Below are positions 37,094 to 46,164 of a stretch of 64,000 nucleotides of DNA, piece by piece (positions within the stretch are counted from its first letter, which is position 1; each line of letters begins with the position of its first letter). The translations under genes and the position numbers were made by a program. Source of the DNA: Rhodoluna sp. KAS3 (GTDB lineage Bacteria > Actinomycetota > Actinomycetes > Actinomycetales > Microbacteriaceae); the NCBI RefSeq assembly GCF_026000575.1, contig NZ_AP026910.1:496001-560000 (forward strand), written 5' to 3'. The notes under the pieces are model-generated. The model saw only the letters and a program-made list of their open reading frames with translations. It did no database searches and had not been told where the DNA came from.

Positions 37094-37782
37094 AAACCCC
37101 ACTTGGTGACCAGCCATAGTGCCTCGAGCACTATGGCTGTTGTCATTTTTGAGGAACCCAGTGTGCGCTCAACAAATATGATGGGAACTTCGACTACGTG
37201 TCCCCCGGCGCGCTTTGACCTTAGGGCCATTTCAACTTGAAAAGCGTATCCGCGCGCGGCAACGCCTTCCAGGTTCAGCCCCTTCAGGAATTCAACATTA
37301 AATGCGCGGAATCCTGCGGTCATGTCCTTGATGCCGGTTCTCAGCATCAGGTTTGCATAGAGGTTGCCGATTTTAGAAATAGCTTTTCGGTGTGCGGGCC
37401 AATTGACCACCGCTCCCCCAGGAATCCAACGAGAGCCAATTACTAGGTCGGCTGTTTGGGCTTTCTCCAAAATTTTCGGCAAATCAATTGCCCGATGACT
37501 TCCGTCAGCGTCCATCTCGACAACAATTTCATAGCCCAGCTCGATGGCCAATCCAAACCCGGATAGGTATGCGGCGCCCAAACCGCCTTTTTCAGAACGG
37601 TGCAGGACTGAAATCTGAGAATCTTTGGCGGCAAGACGATCAGCCAGGTGTCCGGTGCCATCGGGGCTATTGTCATCGATGATTAGCAGGTCAACCTGCG
37701 GGCAAACTTCGCGAAGTTCGGCAACCGAGTGTGCCAAGCTTTCAATTTCATTGAAGGTTGGCATCAAAACCAAGGTTTTCAA
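37078..37782 (-). CDS. ppm1: Polyprenol monophosphomannose synthase
   Basis: GT2 glycosyltransferase that moves mannose from GDP-mannose to polyprenol phosphate, supplying lipid-linked mannose for glycolipids and protein mannosylation. The 234 residues have VLMPTFNEIESL, IIDDNSPDGTGHLAD with Asp36-Asp37, the catalytic MDADGSH at 90-96 and the GSRWIPGG stretch. The TTG start overlaps the lnt stop by four bases. In Mycobacterium tuberculosis the same two functions are fused in one protein (Ppm1); here they are separate but coupled. The 3' end overlaps rbpA by 16 bases. Confidence 0.93.
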   Translation of the reverse strand: MKTLVLMPTFNEIESLAHSVAELREVCPQVDLLIIDDNSPDGTGHLADRLAAKDSQISVLHRSEKGGLGAAYLSGFGLAIELGYEIVVEMDADGSHRAIDLPKILEKAQTADLVIGSRWIPGGAVVNWPAHRKAISKIGNLYANLMLRTGIKDMTAGFRAFNVEFLKGLNLEGVAARGYAFQVEMALRSKRAGGHVVEVPIIFVERTLGSSKMTTAIVLEALWLVTKWGFYRSA

Positions 37783-39347
37783 GCTAACTCCTTTGGTTTT
37801 CTGGTGCGGTAACGGTGAGCAATAGCCAAGACGGTCAGTAGAGTTGCCAAAAGATTAATTGCCAGGTCTACTGCTCCCCCAATAGCGACTCCAGGTGTCA
37901 GGCTGGTCCGAAGTGGAACTTCGGTAACCATCGCACCGGCGGTGAAAGTTTCTAGTTGGTCGAGGGTTTGTCCATCCGGTCCATAAACGGCAGTGACGCC
38001 AACGGTCGACACGTTTACAACGGCTCGACCGGTTTCGATAGCCCTGAGTTTGGCAAATGCTGCCTGCTGAAAAGTCTCGTCGCTGAAACCAAAGTCTGCG
38101 TTGTTGGTTTGGGAAAGTATTACCTGCGCCCCTTGATTGACTAGGTTGCGTCCGATGTCATCAATGGCAATCTCGAAGCAAATCAGAGTGCCAACTGGTC
38201 CCTGAGCCAACTCGTAGATGCCGTCACGCTCGCCAAAAGAGTATCCGCGAGAAATTAACCCGATTAGATCTGGGGCCAATTGGTACCAAAAGTCACGGTC
38301 TGGCACATACTCGGCAAACGGAACGGGGCGCTGTTTATCGTAGTAGTCCACCGGTCCGGTGAGTGGCTCCCAAAGGATAGAACTGTTGAAGAGTTTTTCA
38401 CCGCGCTCCGTTATGGTTCCAAAAACTAGAGGAACACCTAGTTCCTCATCAACCAGCTGGCTAATCCGCTGACTTGCTGTGACATCTCTGAATGGGCTCA
38501 GATCTGAAGCGTTTTCTGGCCAAACCACTAGGTCCAGCTCATTGAATCGCGGGTTTTCCTTCAAAAGCTGAGTTGCATCGAGATGGTTTTTGAGGATAGT
38601 CCCCCGCTCAGTGTTGGCAAACAGGCCAGCTTTGGCGTTTCCCTGCACAGTGCCGACCACGAGGGTCCCGTTTTCAGGTTCGGTCGGCAACAAAATGGCC
38701 AGTGGTAGCGCCAGTACCAAAAGTGAGGAAGCTGCAGGTGTAACCCAACTGAACCGCACCCGGCCTTGAAAGTTTGTGGCGACAAATACTGCCAGTGCAG
38801 CCCCAACCAACGCAACGAGAAATGTAAGCCACCCCAAGCCGCCGACATAAACCCACCTAGAAAGAATTGACTCCGATTGAGTTTGGGCCAGTCGACTCCA
38901 AGGGAATCCCCCGTAAGGCAGGCTGATAGCCACCCACTCTCGGGCAGTCCAGACCAAGGCCAGCGCCAAGGCGGTGAGAATAGGCTTCCAGGCAGATGTC
39001 GATAGGGTTTGGTCAAGCCAACGCCAGACCAACGCCAGCACTGCCAGACCGCCCGCAAAAATCGCCGCCTCTAGAACCGAAAGCGCCAGCCATGGTACCG
39101 GACCCAGATAGAGGCTCAGCCACTCTATTTGGCTCAGATAATAAGCCAATCCTCCGATGAAACCGATACCAAGCGCTGCCCTGAAGCGTAAGTTGTGGAC
39201 GGACAGCACCAGTAGAGCAACCGATGCAAAAATCAGTGGCCAGATGCCTTCCCTCGGCATTGCCAGGCTGGATAGCAGACCGCCCACGAGGGCAGCAAGC
39301 ACGCGCCAAACCCAAGCTAGGCGATACAAGATGTGCTTAGAGGCCAT
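37779..39347 (-). CDS. lnt: Apolipoprotein N-acyltransferase
   Basis: Adds the third acyl chain to the N-terminal cysteine of lipoproteins at the membrane. The 522 residues start with six or more membrane segments, followed by a nitrilase-like domain from about residue 225. The catalytic triad can be read as Glu278 (VVWPENASD), Lys338 (YDKQRPVPFAEYVP) and Cys390 (GTLICFEIAIDD). Start ATG two bases after the helY stop; its own stop overlaps ppm. LspA at 12.3 kb acts just before it in lipoprotein maturation. Confidence 0.94.
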   Translation of the reverse strand: MASKHILYRLAWVWRVLAALVGGLLSSLAMPREGIWPLIFASVALLVLSVHNLRFRAALGIGFIGGLAYYLSQIEWLSLYLGPVPWLALSVLEAAIFAGGLAVLALVWRWLDQTLSTSAWKPILTALALALVWTAREWVAISLPYGGFPWSRLAQTQSESILSRWVYVGGLGWLTFLVALVGAALAVFVATNFQGRVRFSWVTPAASSLLVLALPLAILLPTEPENGTLVVGTVQGNAKAGLFANTERGTILKNHLDATQLLKENPRFNELDLVVWPENASDLSPFRDVTASQRISQLVDEELGVPLVFGTITERGEKLFNSSILWEPLTGPVDYYDKQRPVPFAEYVPDRDFWYQLAPDLIGLISRGYSFGERDGIYELAQGPVGTLICFEIAIDDIGRNLVNQGAQVILSQTNNADFGFSDETFQQAAFAKLRAIETGRAVVNVSTVGVTAVYGPDGQTLDQLETFTAGAMVTEVPLRTSLTPGVAIGGAVDLAINLLATLLTVLAIAHRYRTRKPKELA

Positions 39348-39349
39348 GG

Positions 39350-41800
39350 TTATCCGTAGTAGGAATAGGCGACGATGCCGCGTTTGACTTTAGTCACAGC
39401 AAGTTTTGCTGTTTCCGCAAGACCTGAATCGGCGGTTTGGGCAATTTGATCTAGGAGGTCAATGATTTGCTTGGTCCAACGGATAAAGTCACCGGCCAGC
39501 AAGTCAGCGCTGTCTAGCACCGTATCCAGGCGTGCGCCGCTTGCCCATCGATGGATTGGCAACGCCAGGCTTAGGTCCAACGGTGGCGTTTGGCGCAACT
39601 TGTGGTGGCGAGATAGTTCCTCGAGTTCGTGCCAAATATCCTGCGTGGTTTCAATTACTTCAGCAAAATTTCCCTTTGGAACCCTAGGTTCCCACTCTTC
39701 ATCGCGTCTGGCCTCATAAACCAGAGATGCTGCCACGGCGGCCAGTGACGGTGCATCCAAGTTCTTCCAAACACCTTCGCGCAGACACTCTGAAATCAGC
39801 AGGTCGCGCTCGCCGTAGATGCGGGCCAAAGTTCGACCAGCGTCCAGGACGTCGTAATCTCCCTCTTGGTCAGGCGCGATGTAATTTAGGTCCGCTAGCA
39901 TTCCGCAGATGCGGTCGAAGGTTTTCGCAACCTGATTGGTGCGCCCCTCGATCTGGTTGAGGATACCCTCCAGCTCACGCTGCAGTTTGAACCAGCGCTC
40001 GCCCCACCTGGCGTGGGCTTCGCGATCCTGACAACTGTGACAGGCGTGAGACCTCATGTCGCGCTTCAGCTGATTGAGTCGCTGTTCTTGAAGGTGGCGA
40101 CCTTTGCTCTGTCGAATGTCTTTGCCTCGATCTGCGCGAACTCGGCTGGCAGCCAAAGCGCGCTCAAGGTCGCTGATTTCGCGTCGAATGGTGGCGTACT
40201 CAACGAAATCGCCCTTGTGGCACTCCATTGCCTTGGCATAACCATCCAGAGAAACCTGCTTTTCGCGGATTCCTCGTGCCAAACCAACCACCGAGCGGTC
40301 AGCTTGAAATTGGGCAAAAGAGGTTTCGAGCACTTCTCTTGCTCGCTCGCGACCAAATGCCTCAATCAGGTTTACAGCCATGTTGTAGGTAGGTCGGAAT
40401 GGGCTCACCAATGGATAGGTGCGCTTGCTGGCCAGACCGGCAACGTTATTTGGGTCCATGTTCGCACTCCACTGAATGACCGAATGCCCCTGAGTGTCGA
40501 TACCTCGACGACCAGCGCGGCCGGTCAATTGGGTGTACTCCCCCGGTGTGATTTGAACTCGGCCCTCGCCGTTGAATTTATCCAGTCGCTCAAGTACCAC
40601 GGTTCGAGCCGGCATGTTTATGCCCAGTGCCAAGGTCTCAGTCGCAAACACCACCTTGACTAACTTGCGTAGAAAGAGTTCTTCGACGACTTCTTTGAAG
40701 GCCGGCAACATACCTGCGTGGTGCGCAGCAACGCCTCGCTCCAATCCGCTAAGCCACTCAAAGTAACCAAGGGTAGCCAGGTCCTCATCAGCAATGTTGT
40801 AGCACTTTTCTTCTACTACCCGGCGGATCTCTTGCTTTTCTTCGGTTGTCGTTAGGCGAATCGAACTGCTTTGGCAAGCCTTCACCGCAGCCTCGCAGCC
40901 AACTCGGGAGAAGATGAAGAAGATCGCCGGTAGTAGCTCTGCTTCGTCAAGAATGTCGACGATCTCAGGCTTTGAAATTCTAGGAATTCGCGCTTGCTGG
41001 GCGCGGGCTTCGTGATACGAAACCTTCTTGCCACGCTGCGGTCGGTTTATTGGCTGCCGCATTTTGGAGGCGTGCATTTGAGCTAGCTCTGGGTTAACGC
41101 GAACGTCTTTACCCTGATCATCGAACAATTCGATGAGTTCGTCGCCAAAGAGTACGTGCTGGTTGAGCGGGACCGGGCGGATTTCAGAAACGATAATTTC
41201 TGTGTCCCCGCGAACCTCGTCAAGCCAGGCACCGAATTCCTCGGCGTTCGACACCGTGGCGCTGAGTGACACAATTTTGACGTCTTTTGGAAGGTGGAGA
41301 ATAACTTCTTCCCAGACAGCACCTCGGAAGCGGTCGGCAAGATAGTGAACCTCATCCATCACGACAAAGCCCAGGCTGATTAGTGCATTCGAGTTTGCGT
41401 AAATCATGTTTCGCAACACCTCTGTGGTCATAACCACAATTTGGGCGTCTGAATTCTGATTGGTGTCACCGGTAAGCAGTCCGACCCGTTCGGCGCCGTA
41501 TCGTTTGACGAGTTCGGCATACTTTTGATTGCTCAGGGCCTTAATGGGCGTGGTGTAAAAGACCTTCAGGTTTTTTTCGATGGCCAGGTGAATAGCAAAC
41601 TCACCAATGATGGTCTTTCCGGCTCCGGTCGGCGCAGCAACCAGCACACCTTTACCGGCCGCCAGTGCCAAGCAGGACTTCTCCTGAAAGTCATCGAGTG
41701 GAAAATCCAACAGTTTTAGAAAACTATCCAGCGATGGCGCCTTAGCCTTCTTTTTGGCGAGGGCAAACCTTTCGGCCGCACTCAGCTCGATTTCACTCAC
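39350..41800 (-). CDS. helY: Ski2-like DEVH-box RNA helicase HelY
   Basis: Superfamily 2 helicase resembling eukaryotic Mtr4/Ski2. The 816 residues have Walker A APTGAGKT ending at residue 63, TPIKALSNQKYAEL, the DEVH box at 149-152, SLSATVSNAEEFGAWL, and the C-terminal RecA domain with TETLALGINMPARTVVLE and QLTGRAGRRGIDTQG. A long helical C-terminal region with a cysteine and histidine-rich stretch (MRSHACHSCQDREAH) follows. GTG start overlapping the tatC stop. Its RNA role in actinobacteria is largely inferred. The tatC-helY order matches mycobacteria. Confidence 0.94.
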   Translation of the reverse strand: MSEIELSAAERFALAKKKAKAPSLDSFLKLLDFPLDDFQEKSCLALAAGKGVLVAAPTGAGKTIIGEFAIHLAIEKNLKVFYTTPIKALSNQKYAELVKRYGAERVGLLTGDTNQNSDAQIVVMTTEVLRNMIYANSNALISLGFVVMDEVHYLADRFRGAVWEEVILHLPKDVKIVSLSATVSNAEEFGAWLDEVRGDTEIIVSEIRPVPLNQHVLFGDELIELFDDQGKDVRVNPELAQMHASKMRQPINRPQRGKKVSYHEARAQQARIPRISKPEIVDILDEAELLPAIFFIFSRVGCEAAVKACQSSSIRLTTTEEKQEIRRVVEEKCYNIADEDLATLGYFEWLSGLERGVAAHHAGMLPAFKEVVEELFLRKLVKVVFATETLALGINMPARTVVLERLDKFNGEGRVQITPGEYTQLTGRAGRRGIDTQGHSVIQWSANMDPNNVAGLASKRTYPLVSPFRPTYNMAVNLIEAFGRERAREVLETSFAQFQADRSVVGLARGIREKQVSLDGYAKAMECHKGDFVEYATIRREISDLERALAASRVRADRGKDIRQSKGRHLQEQRLNQLKRDMRSHACHSCQDREAHARWGERWFKLQRELEGILNQIEGRTNQVAKTFDRICGMLADLNYIAPDQEGDYDVLDAGRTLARIYGERDLLISECLREGVWKNLDAPSLAAVAASLVYEARRDEEWEPRVPKGNFAEVIETTQDIWHELEELSRHHKLRQTPPLDLSLALPIHRWASGARLDTVLDSADLLAGDFIRWTKQIIDLLDQIAQTADSGLAETAKLAVTKVKRGIVAYSYYG

Positions 41801-42585
41801 AGGGTTTCCGTCAATTCTTTGTCTATTTTTGCGTCCCGTTTGGCACGTCGTTTGTCATTTATCGCTGTTACTGCGGCGGCTAAGAAATAGAGCGCAACCA
41901 GAGGAATCATGACCAAAAACATCGACATTGGGTCGGCGGTTGGGGTCGCCAGCGCGGCAATCAGCGCAATGACAAATACGGCGATTCGCCAGGAGTTCAG
42001 GATGTTCTTAGTAGTCAGTAACCCTGCAAAGTTGAGTAGCACTAGGACGACCGGAAGGACGAAGGCAATGCCGAAAACCAACAAGATTCGAATCGTGAAG
42101 AGAATGTATTCGTTGGCGTTGATCACGTTTGCCGTGCCGGTTGGCGTGAAGCCAATCAATGTAGCCACAAAGCTAGGCAGCGAAATCCAGGCAAGCCAGC
42201 ACCCTGCAGCAAAAAGCGGAATGGCGCTGAATAGGAACCCAAGTGTGTAGCGACGCTCCTTTTGCTTCAGCCCTGGGGTGATAAAAGCCCAAAGGTTGTA
42301 AAGCCAAATTGGGCTGGTGAGCATAATGCCGAGGAAGATAGACACCTGCAGTTGAAGGTCAAATGCTCCGGCTACCGTGCCAATGTTCAGCGTTGCGTTG
42401 ATGCCTCGCTCGGCTGCCAGTTCAACAATGGGGGCTTGTAGTACCTGAAAAACTGGCTCAAAAATTATCCAGCCGACAACGGTTCCGCCAAGAATAAACA
42501 GCGCCGACCAGAACAGTCGTTTTCTTAGTTCTTTGAGGTGACCTCCGAGGTTCATCTTGCCCTCGGGGTTGCGCTTTCTAGCCAT
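41797..42585 (-). CDS. tatC: Sec-independent protein translocase TatC
   Basis: Signal-peptide receptor of the twin-arginine system that exports folded proteins such as Rieske-type proteins. The 262 residues have six membrane segments. Family stretches: GGHLKELRKRLFWSALFI with the key N-terminal Glu, SPIWLYNLWAFITPGLKQKERR and FGIAFVLPVVLVLLNFAGLL, and a charged C-terminal tail. The start lies 18 bases after tatA. Its stop overlaps the helY GTG start. Confidence 0.96.
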   Translation of the reverse strand: MARKRNPEGKMNLGGHLKELRKRLFWSALFILGGTVVGWIIFEPVFQVLQAPIVELAAERGINATLNIGTVAGAFDLQLQVSIFLGIMLTSPIWLYNLWAFITPGLKQKERRYTLGFLFSAIPLFAAGCWLAWISLPSFVATLIGFTPTGTANVINANEYILFTIRILLVFGIAFVLPVVLVLLNFAGLLTTKNILNSWRIAVFVIALIAALATPTADPMSMFLVMIPLVALYFLAAAVTAINDKRRAKRDAKIDKELTETL

Positions 42586-42603
42586 AACTAACTAGGCCGG
42601 CGA

Positions 42604-42789
42604 CTATTTGGTTTCAGGCTTTGTGCCCTCGCCGTTGGCGCCAGTGGTGGTGTCATCGCTCTTAATTTCTTTTTTGAAAATACGCAGTGACTGCGCGAGG
42701 CTCTTAGCCAAACCCGGAAGTTTCGGTCCGCCCCACAACAACATGACGATGACGAGGATGATGATCCATTCCCAGCCTTGTAGTCGCAT
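42604..42789 (-). CDS. tatA: Twin-arginine translocase subunit TatA
   Basis: Pore-forming partner of TatC. The 61 residues have one membrane segment (WIIILVIVMLLWGGPKLPGL), the hinge glycine-proline region, an amphipathic helix (AKSLAQSLRIFKKEIKSDD) and a polar tail. The ATG overlaps the stop of the preceding gene by one base (TGATG). TatB is not seen nearby, which is common in actinobacteria, where it may lie elsewhere. Confidence 0.94.
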   Translation of the reverse strand: MRLQGWEWIIILVIVMLLWGGPKLPGLAKSLAQSLRIFKKEIKSDDTTTGANGEGTKPETK

Positions 42790-43121
42790 CAGTGAAACCT
42801 GCTTTCATCGGGGTTGAAGTTCTTTAGGGACTTTATAAGCCTACGCTGTCTGGCCTCGCGTTTTTTGGCTTTGTCGTTCAGTAATTGCGCCCGTTTAGCT
42901 AACAGCACATCTGGGTCGTCGAGAACATTACTTTCAGGCCCCACGTAATCTGCGGGTGCCTCCATAGCGGCCGACAATCGCTCTGCATGCACAATAATTC
43001 TTTCGAGCTGATGCATCACGCCTTCGAGACGAATGAAGAGCGAACGGGCTATAAATCCGAACACTACGAGCGCACCCGCAGCTAGGCCACACCAAATCCA
43101 GAACCAGGCCCAGAAACCCAC
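42789..43121 (-). CDS. Small membrane protein of unknown function between pafC and tatA
   Basis: The 110 residues have one N-terminal membrane segment (FWIWCGLAAGALVVFGFIA), a short helical stretch (LFIRLEGVMHQLERIIVHAERL) and a basic C-terminal tail (KKREARQRRLIKSLKN). No known domain is recognised. It lies two bases after pafC and its stop overlaps the tatA start, so it is part of the operon. Small single-pass proteins are common at this place in Microbacteriaceae-like genomes as I recall. A role with Tat is possible but only suggested by position. Confidence 0.75.
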   Translation of the reverse strand: MGFWAWFWIWCGLAAGALVVFGFIARSLFIRLEGVMHQLERIIVHAERLSAAMEAPADYVGPESNVLDDPDVLLAKRAQLLNDKAKKREARQRRLIKSLKNFNPDESRFH

Positions 43122-43123
43122 GG

Positions 43124-44119
43124 CTATCCCTCGTCCTCAATTTGTTTTGGAGCTGGATTCTCGCGCATCGCCTTTTGTGCGTATTCCCGCACGATAGTCC
43201 TAGCCTGAACAGGTTCGATGACTCTTGCAGAACCGCCATAACGGGCTATCAAGCGCCCAATATTTGGCAGGTGGCCGATGCTTATCGTGGTGCGAATCTT
43301 AGAATTTCCAACGTCTTTAGGTTCAGAAAGCGGCTGGAATTCTGAGATTAGGCCATAGGCTTCTGGATCGACTTCCACAGTGACTTGAGTGTCGGTAATG
43401 CCCGCAACATAAATGGCATCATCGATTTGGCCCACTGCCAAGGCTTGAGCGGTGAGTGGTTCGCTGAGCAATTCAATAGAGCGCATTCGGTCCAGGCGAA
43501 AGTTTCGAACCTCCTGGTTAAGGGGACAAAACCCGCGCAGATACGTGCCATCAGGGCTTGGATCTAGGCGGAGTGGTTCAATAACCCGGTTAGTGCGCTC
43601 ACCTTTTTGGTTGAAATACTCGCAGGAGATCTGAACTCCATCAAGAATTGCGCGTCGGAGCAACTCTAGGCCAGCCTCTACCGTTCCAGGCTTGACTTCA
43701 ACCCGGGCACCCGAGCTGCGAACCTGCCCTTCTGAAATTAGGTCAACCAAGAATTTCACGTCGCTATCGTTGGCAAACTCTGGCATCGAGGCAAGGTAGT
43801 TTAGGCCTGCCGCGATGGCCGAGGTTTGCCGAGTCGAAAGCCTTGGGGCCCCATCAAGAACCAGGTTGTCGGTGAGTGACAGCATGCCTTCTTCTTCGAG
43901 AGCGTCTAAATCAATCATGAAGAACCATTCTTCAAAACCATTTATGTCAGCTCGCGCTTCGTTTATCGACGTGACAGCTTTTCGAACATACTCAACACTC
44001 AACTCAAAGTGCTGGGCTGCCTCTGCGATGGAAACTGGTCCGCGATTTTGAAGGAAGCCAACCAAGGAAAGTAAAAAGTTGAGGCGGTCCTCGCCGTTGA
44101 AAGTGTTCAATTTAGGCAT
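43124..44119 (-). CDS. pafC: WYL-domain transcription regulator PafC
   Basis: Partner of PafB in the DNA damage-responsive activator PafBC. I start it at the ATG at 44119 (331 residues), which overlaps the pafB stop by eight bases. A longer in-frame start at 44164 would overlap pafB further. A helix-turn-helix lies near residues 10-55 (DRLNFLLSLVGFLQNRG, VSIAEAAQHFELSVEYVRKA), and a WYL domain follows with VIEPLRLDPSPDGTYLRGF. In mycobacteria PafBC controls a LexA-independent damage regulon. Confidence 0.9.
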   Translation of the reverse strand: MPKLNTFNGEDRLNFLLSLVGFLQNRGPVSIAEAAQHFELSVEYVRKAVTSINEARADINGFEEWFFMIDLDALEEEGMLSLTDNLVLDGAPRLSTRQTSAIAAGLNYLASMPEFANDSDVKFLVDLISEGQVRSSGARVEVKPGTVEAGLELLRRAILDGVQISCEYFNQKGERTNRVIEPLRLDPSPDGTYLRGFCPLNQEVRNFRLDRMRSIELLSEPLTAQALAVGQIDDAIYVAGITDTQVTVEVDPEAYGLISEFQPLSEPKDVGNSKIRTTISIGHLPNIGRLIARYGGSARVIEPVQARTIVREYAQKAMRENPAPKQIEDEG

Positions 44120-45119
44120 GATCAGCCGCCACTCTCGCGAATCCGTTGTTGATTGCGTCGGCAAGCTCTTTTGGTCGAATTACTTCGATGTCCAATGCAA
44201 AATTTCGCAATTCTTCGGCGAGCAGATGCACGTCTAAATAGTGCAGCTGAACAATTGCATCCGGTGCCGAACCCAGGTCATCATCAAGGTGAAAGTGGAA
44301 CCAAGCCTGGCTGTCACGGGCCACTTTTAGCTCGGCAACGTTGTTCTTGATGAATTCGTCTAGTGAATCAGTAGCAGCCTGGATGGCATCCTCGGTTGGT
44401 GCCTCGAATGAAACTGGCCCATCCTCAGTTTTGACTGGTTTCACTTTTGAAACTATTCGTTTTAGCAAAAAGTTGCGGGCCTCCGATGCACCCAGGTCAT
44501 AACACTGAAGCATCCACTGGCCATCGATGTTTCTGAGCGACCAAGGCTGTACGTGCCGCTTACTTACTGTGCCGTCCGGTTTACGGTAATCGAATTCGAC
44601 TTCATGCTGGTCATCAATGGCCGAGTTGAGAGGTGTGAAACTCGGCTCTCTGGTTTGAATCCTTGGAGCAAATCCAATTAGGTCTTCTGCAGATGGCGCA
44701 ATTCCAAGTGCTCGCAGACGAACCAACGCCTGGCTAGCCTCAGACTTCAATGAAGCCTTGGCCCAAACCTGAGCGGCCAGGCTCAGGATTTGTAGCTGCT
44801 TGGGGGTTAGCTCAACTTGATGAGGCCAGACAAAGCTTCCGTTTTCGATTACATACCGCAGTTCCTCTGCGTCTGCCTTCGGGTCAACTAGTTCAAGCTT
44901 TATACCGCTGGCTCGCAAATCTGCCTTGTCGCGCTCAAACATCCGGTTCAACGATTCATCATCATTACTGCGGGGTGCTGTCGCGTATGTGGTTACAGCC
45001 CTAAAAATTTCAGCCTTAGTTAGTCCTCGTTCAGCAAAAATCAGCGCACAAGTAAGTTGAAGCAACCGCTCAGACTTATCAGACTTGGCCGGTTGCCAAG
45101 TCGATTCGCGTTCAGTCAA
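44112..45119 (-). CDS. pafB: WYL-domain transcription regulator PafB
   Basis: First half of the PafBC pair. The 335 residues have a winged helix-turn-helix (SERLLQLTCALIFAERGLTK) and a WYL domain with VEFDYRKPDGTVSKRHVQPW and a C-terminal WCX part. The TTG start at 45119 has GGGGGAGAG just upstream. The Pup ligase and proteasome genes that gave the name (proteasome accessory factor) are not beside it here. Only the flanking FKBP, trmI and tat genes of that neighbourhood remain. Confidence 0.9.
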   Translation of the reverse strand: MTERESTWQPAKSDKSERLLQLTCALIFAERGLTKAEIFRAVTTYATAPRSNDDESLNRMFERDKADLRASGIKLELVDPKADAEELRYVIENGSFVWPHQVELTPKQLQILSLAAQVWAKASLKSEASQALVRLRALGIAPSAEDLIGFAPRIQTREPSFTPLNSAIDDQHEVEFDYRKPDGTVSKRHVQPWSLRNIDGQWMLQCYDLGASEARNFLLKRIVSKVKPVKTEDGPVSFEAPTEDAIQAATDSLDEFIKNNVAELKVARDSQAWFHFHLDDDLGSAPDAIVQLHYLDVHLLAEELRNFALDIEVIRPKELADAINNGFARVAADHA

Positions 45120-45137
45120 CTCTCCCCCGTTTGGAAT

Positions 45138-46112
45138 TTAGTTAGCCGGTGAACTGGTAGCCAAGATATCAACCACAAAAATTAGGGTTGAGTTAGCTGG
45201 GATGCTTCCGGTCGCGGTGTCACCATAGCCGTCGGCAGGCGGAATGATCGCAATGATTTGCGATCCCACTGTCTGACCTTCAAGGGCCTTGATGAAGCCA
45301 CTGATAAGTGAATCCTCACGAAGTTCGAATTGTGCTGGAGTTCCTGAGTCCCAGGTCGACTCAAACTTTTCTCCGCCCCAGACGAAACCGGTGTAGTGAA
45401 TGGTCACCGCATCATTGAGCTTGACAGTGTCTCCAACGCCCTTCAGCAGCGTTGAAACCTTGAATTCTTTTGGAGCATCTCCGGTTGGCATGGTGATACC
45501 TGGCACGTGTTTTGCTGAACGGACTACAGCCGGGAAACCGGCCTCTGCAGGCTGTTCTGCGCCGGTTGCGTATGGCAGCGTAACTTCGAGCACGTCGAGA
45601 ATGTAGACGATTGAGTCGGTTGGGCTAATTCCCAAGTCGCTCGCACCCTCGCCCTGGTGGGCAAATTTTGCTGGAAAGAGCACCGCAACGCGTGAGCCTG
45701 CTCGCACACCTGAAAGCGCGTGGCAGAAGTCTGGGTACTGGCCGCTAGCGATTGTCTGGGTAATAGCATCGGTGCCATCGAACTTGGTCGACTGGAATGC
45801 CTCTCCGGTGCCGCCGTTTAGGGCAACAAACTCGAGCTTTAGGCTCTCGTCTCCAGTGAATTTTGCGCCATCACCCTCGGTGATGATTTTGGTCTCGATC
45901 TTGTCCGAGGTTAGGGGTGTCGGGAATTCCACAGTTGGAACACTCCCAGCTGCGCCTGAAGTCTTGATCTGAGCCGCATTTTCGCCGGCCACGAAGGTGT
46001 CGCAGGTTTGCTCGACACCGGCAAAAAGTTCATCAACCGGGTTTGCTGACGCACATCCGGCGAGAGTAACGGTAAGTGAGGCAGCTGCGAAGACAGCAAT
46101 AAATTTGCGCAA
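45138..46112 (-). CDS. Lipoprotein with two FKBP-type peptidyl-prolyl isomerase domains
   Basis: Start chosen at the TTG at 46112 (324 residues), since the product then begins with a clean lipoprotein signal peptide (RKFIAVFAAASLTVTLAGC). A longer reading frame upstream would bury it. Two FKBP-like domains follow. The first, about 90-185, lacks the usual tyrosine and tryptophan pattern. The second, about 230-320, is well kept: AVTIHYTGFVWGGEKFEST, FELREDSLISGFIKALEG and PPADGYGD. Probably a cell-surface folding catalyst. It sits 18 bases before pafB. Confidence 0.9.
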   Translation of the reverse strand: MRKFIAVFAAASLTVTLAGCASANPVDELFAGVEQTCDTFVAGENAAQIKTSGAAGSVPTVEFPTPLTSDKIETKIITEGDGAKFTGDESLKLEFVALNGGTGEAFQSTKFDGTDAITQTIASGQYPDFCHALSGVRAGSRVAVLFPAKFAHQGEGASDLGISPTDSIVYILDVLEVTLPYATGAEQPAEAGFPAVVRSAKHVPGITMPTGDAPKEFKVSTLLKGVGDTVKLNDAVTIHYTGFVWGGEKFESTWDSGTPAQFELREDSLISGFIKALEGQTVGSQIIAIIPPADGYGDTATGSIPANSTLIFVVDILATSSPAN

Positions 46113-46164
46113 GGTTATTTCTTTCAAGTCGTTTGGCTTTAGTTTACTCAGCGGTGCTGTGAAA

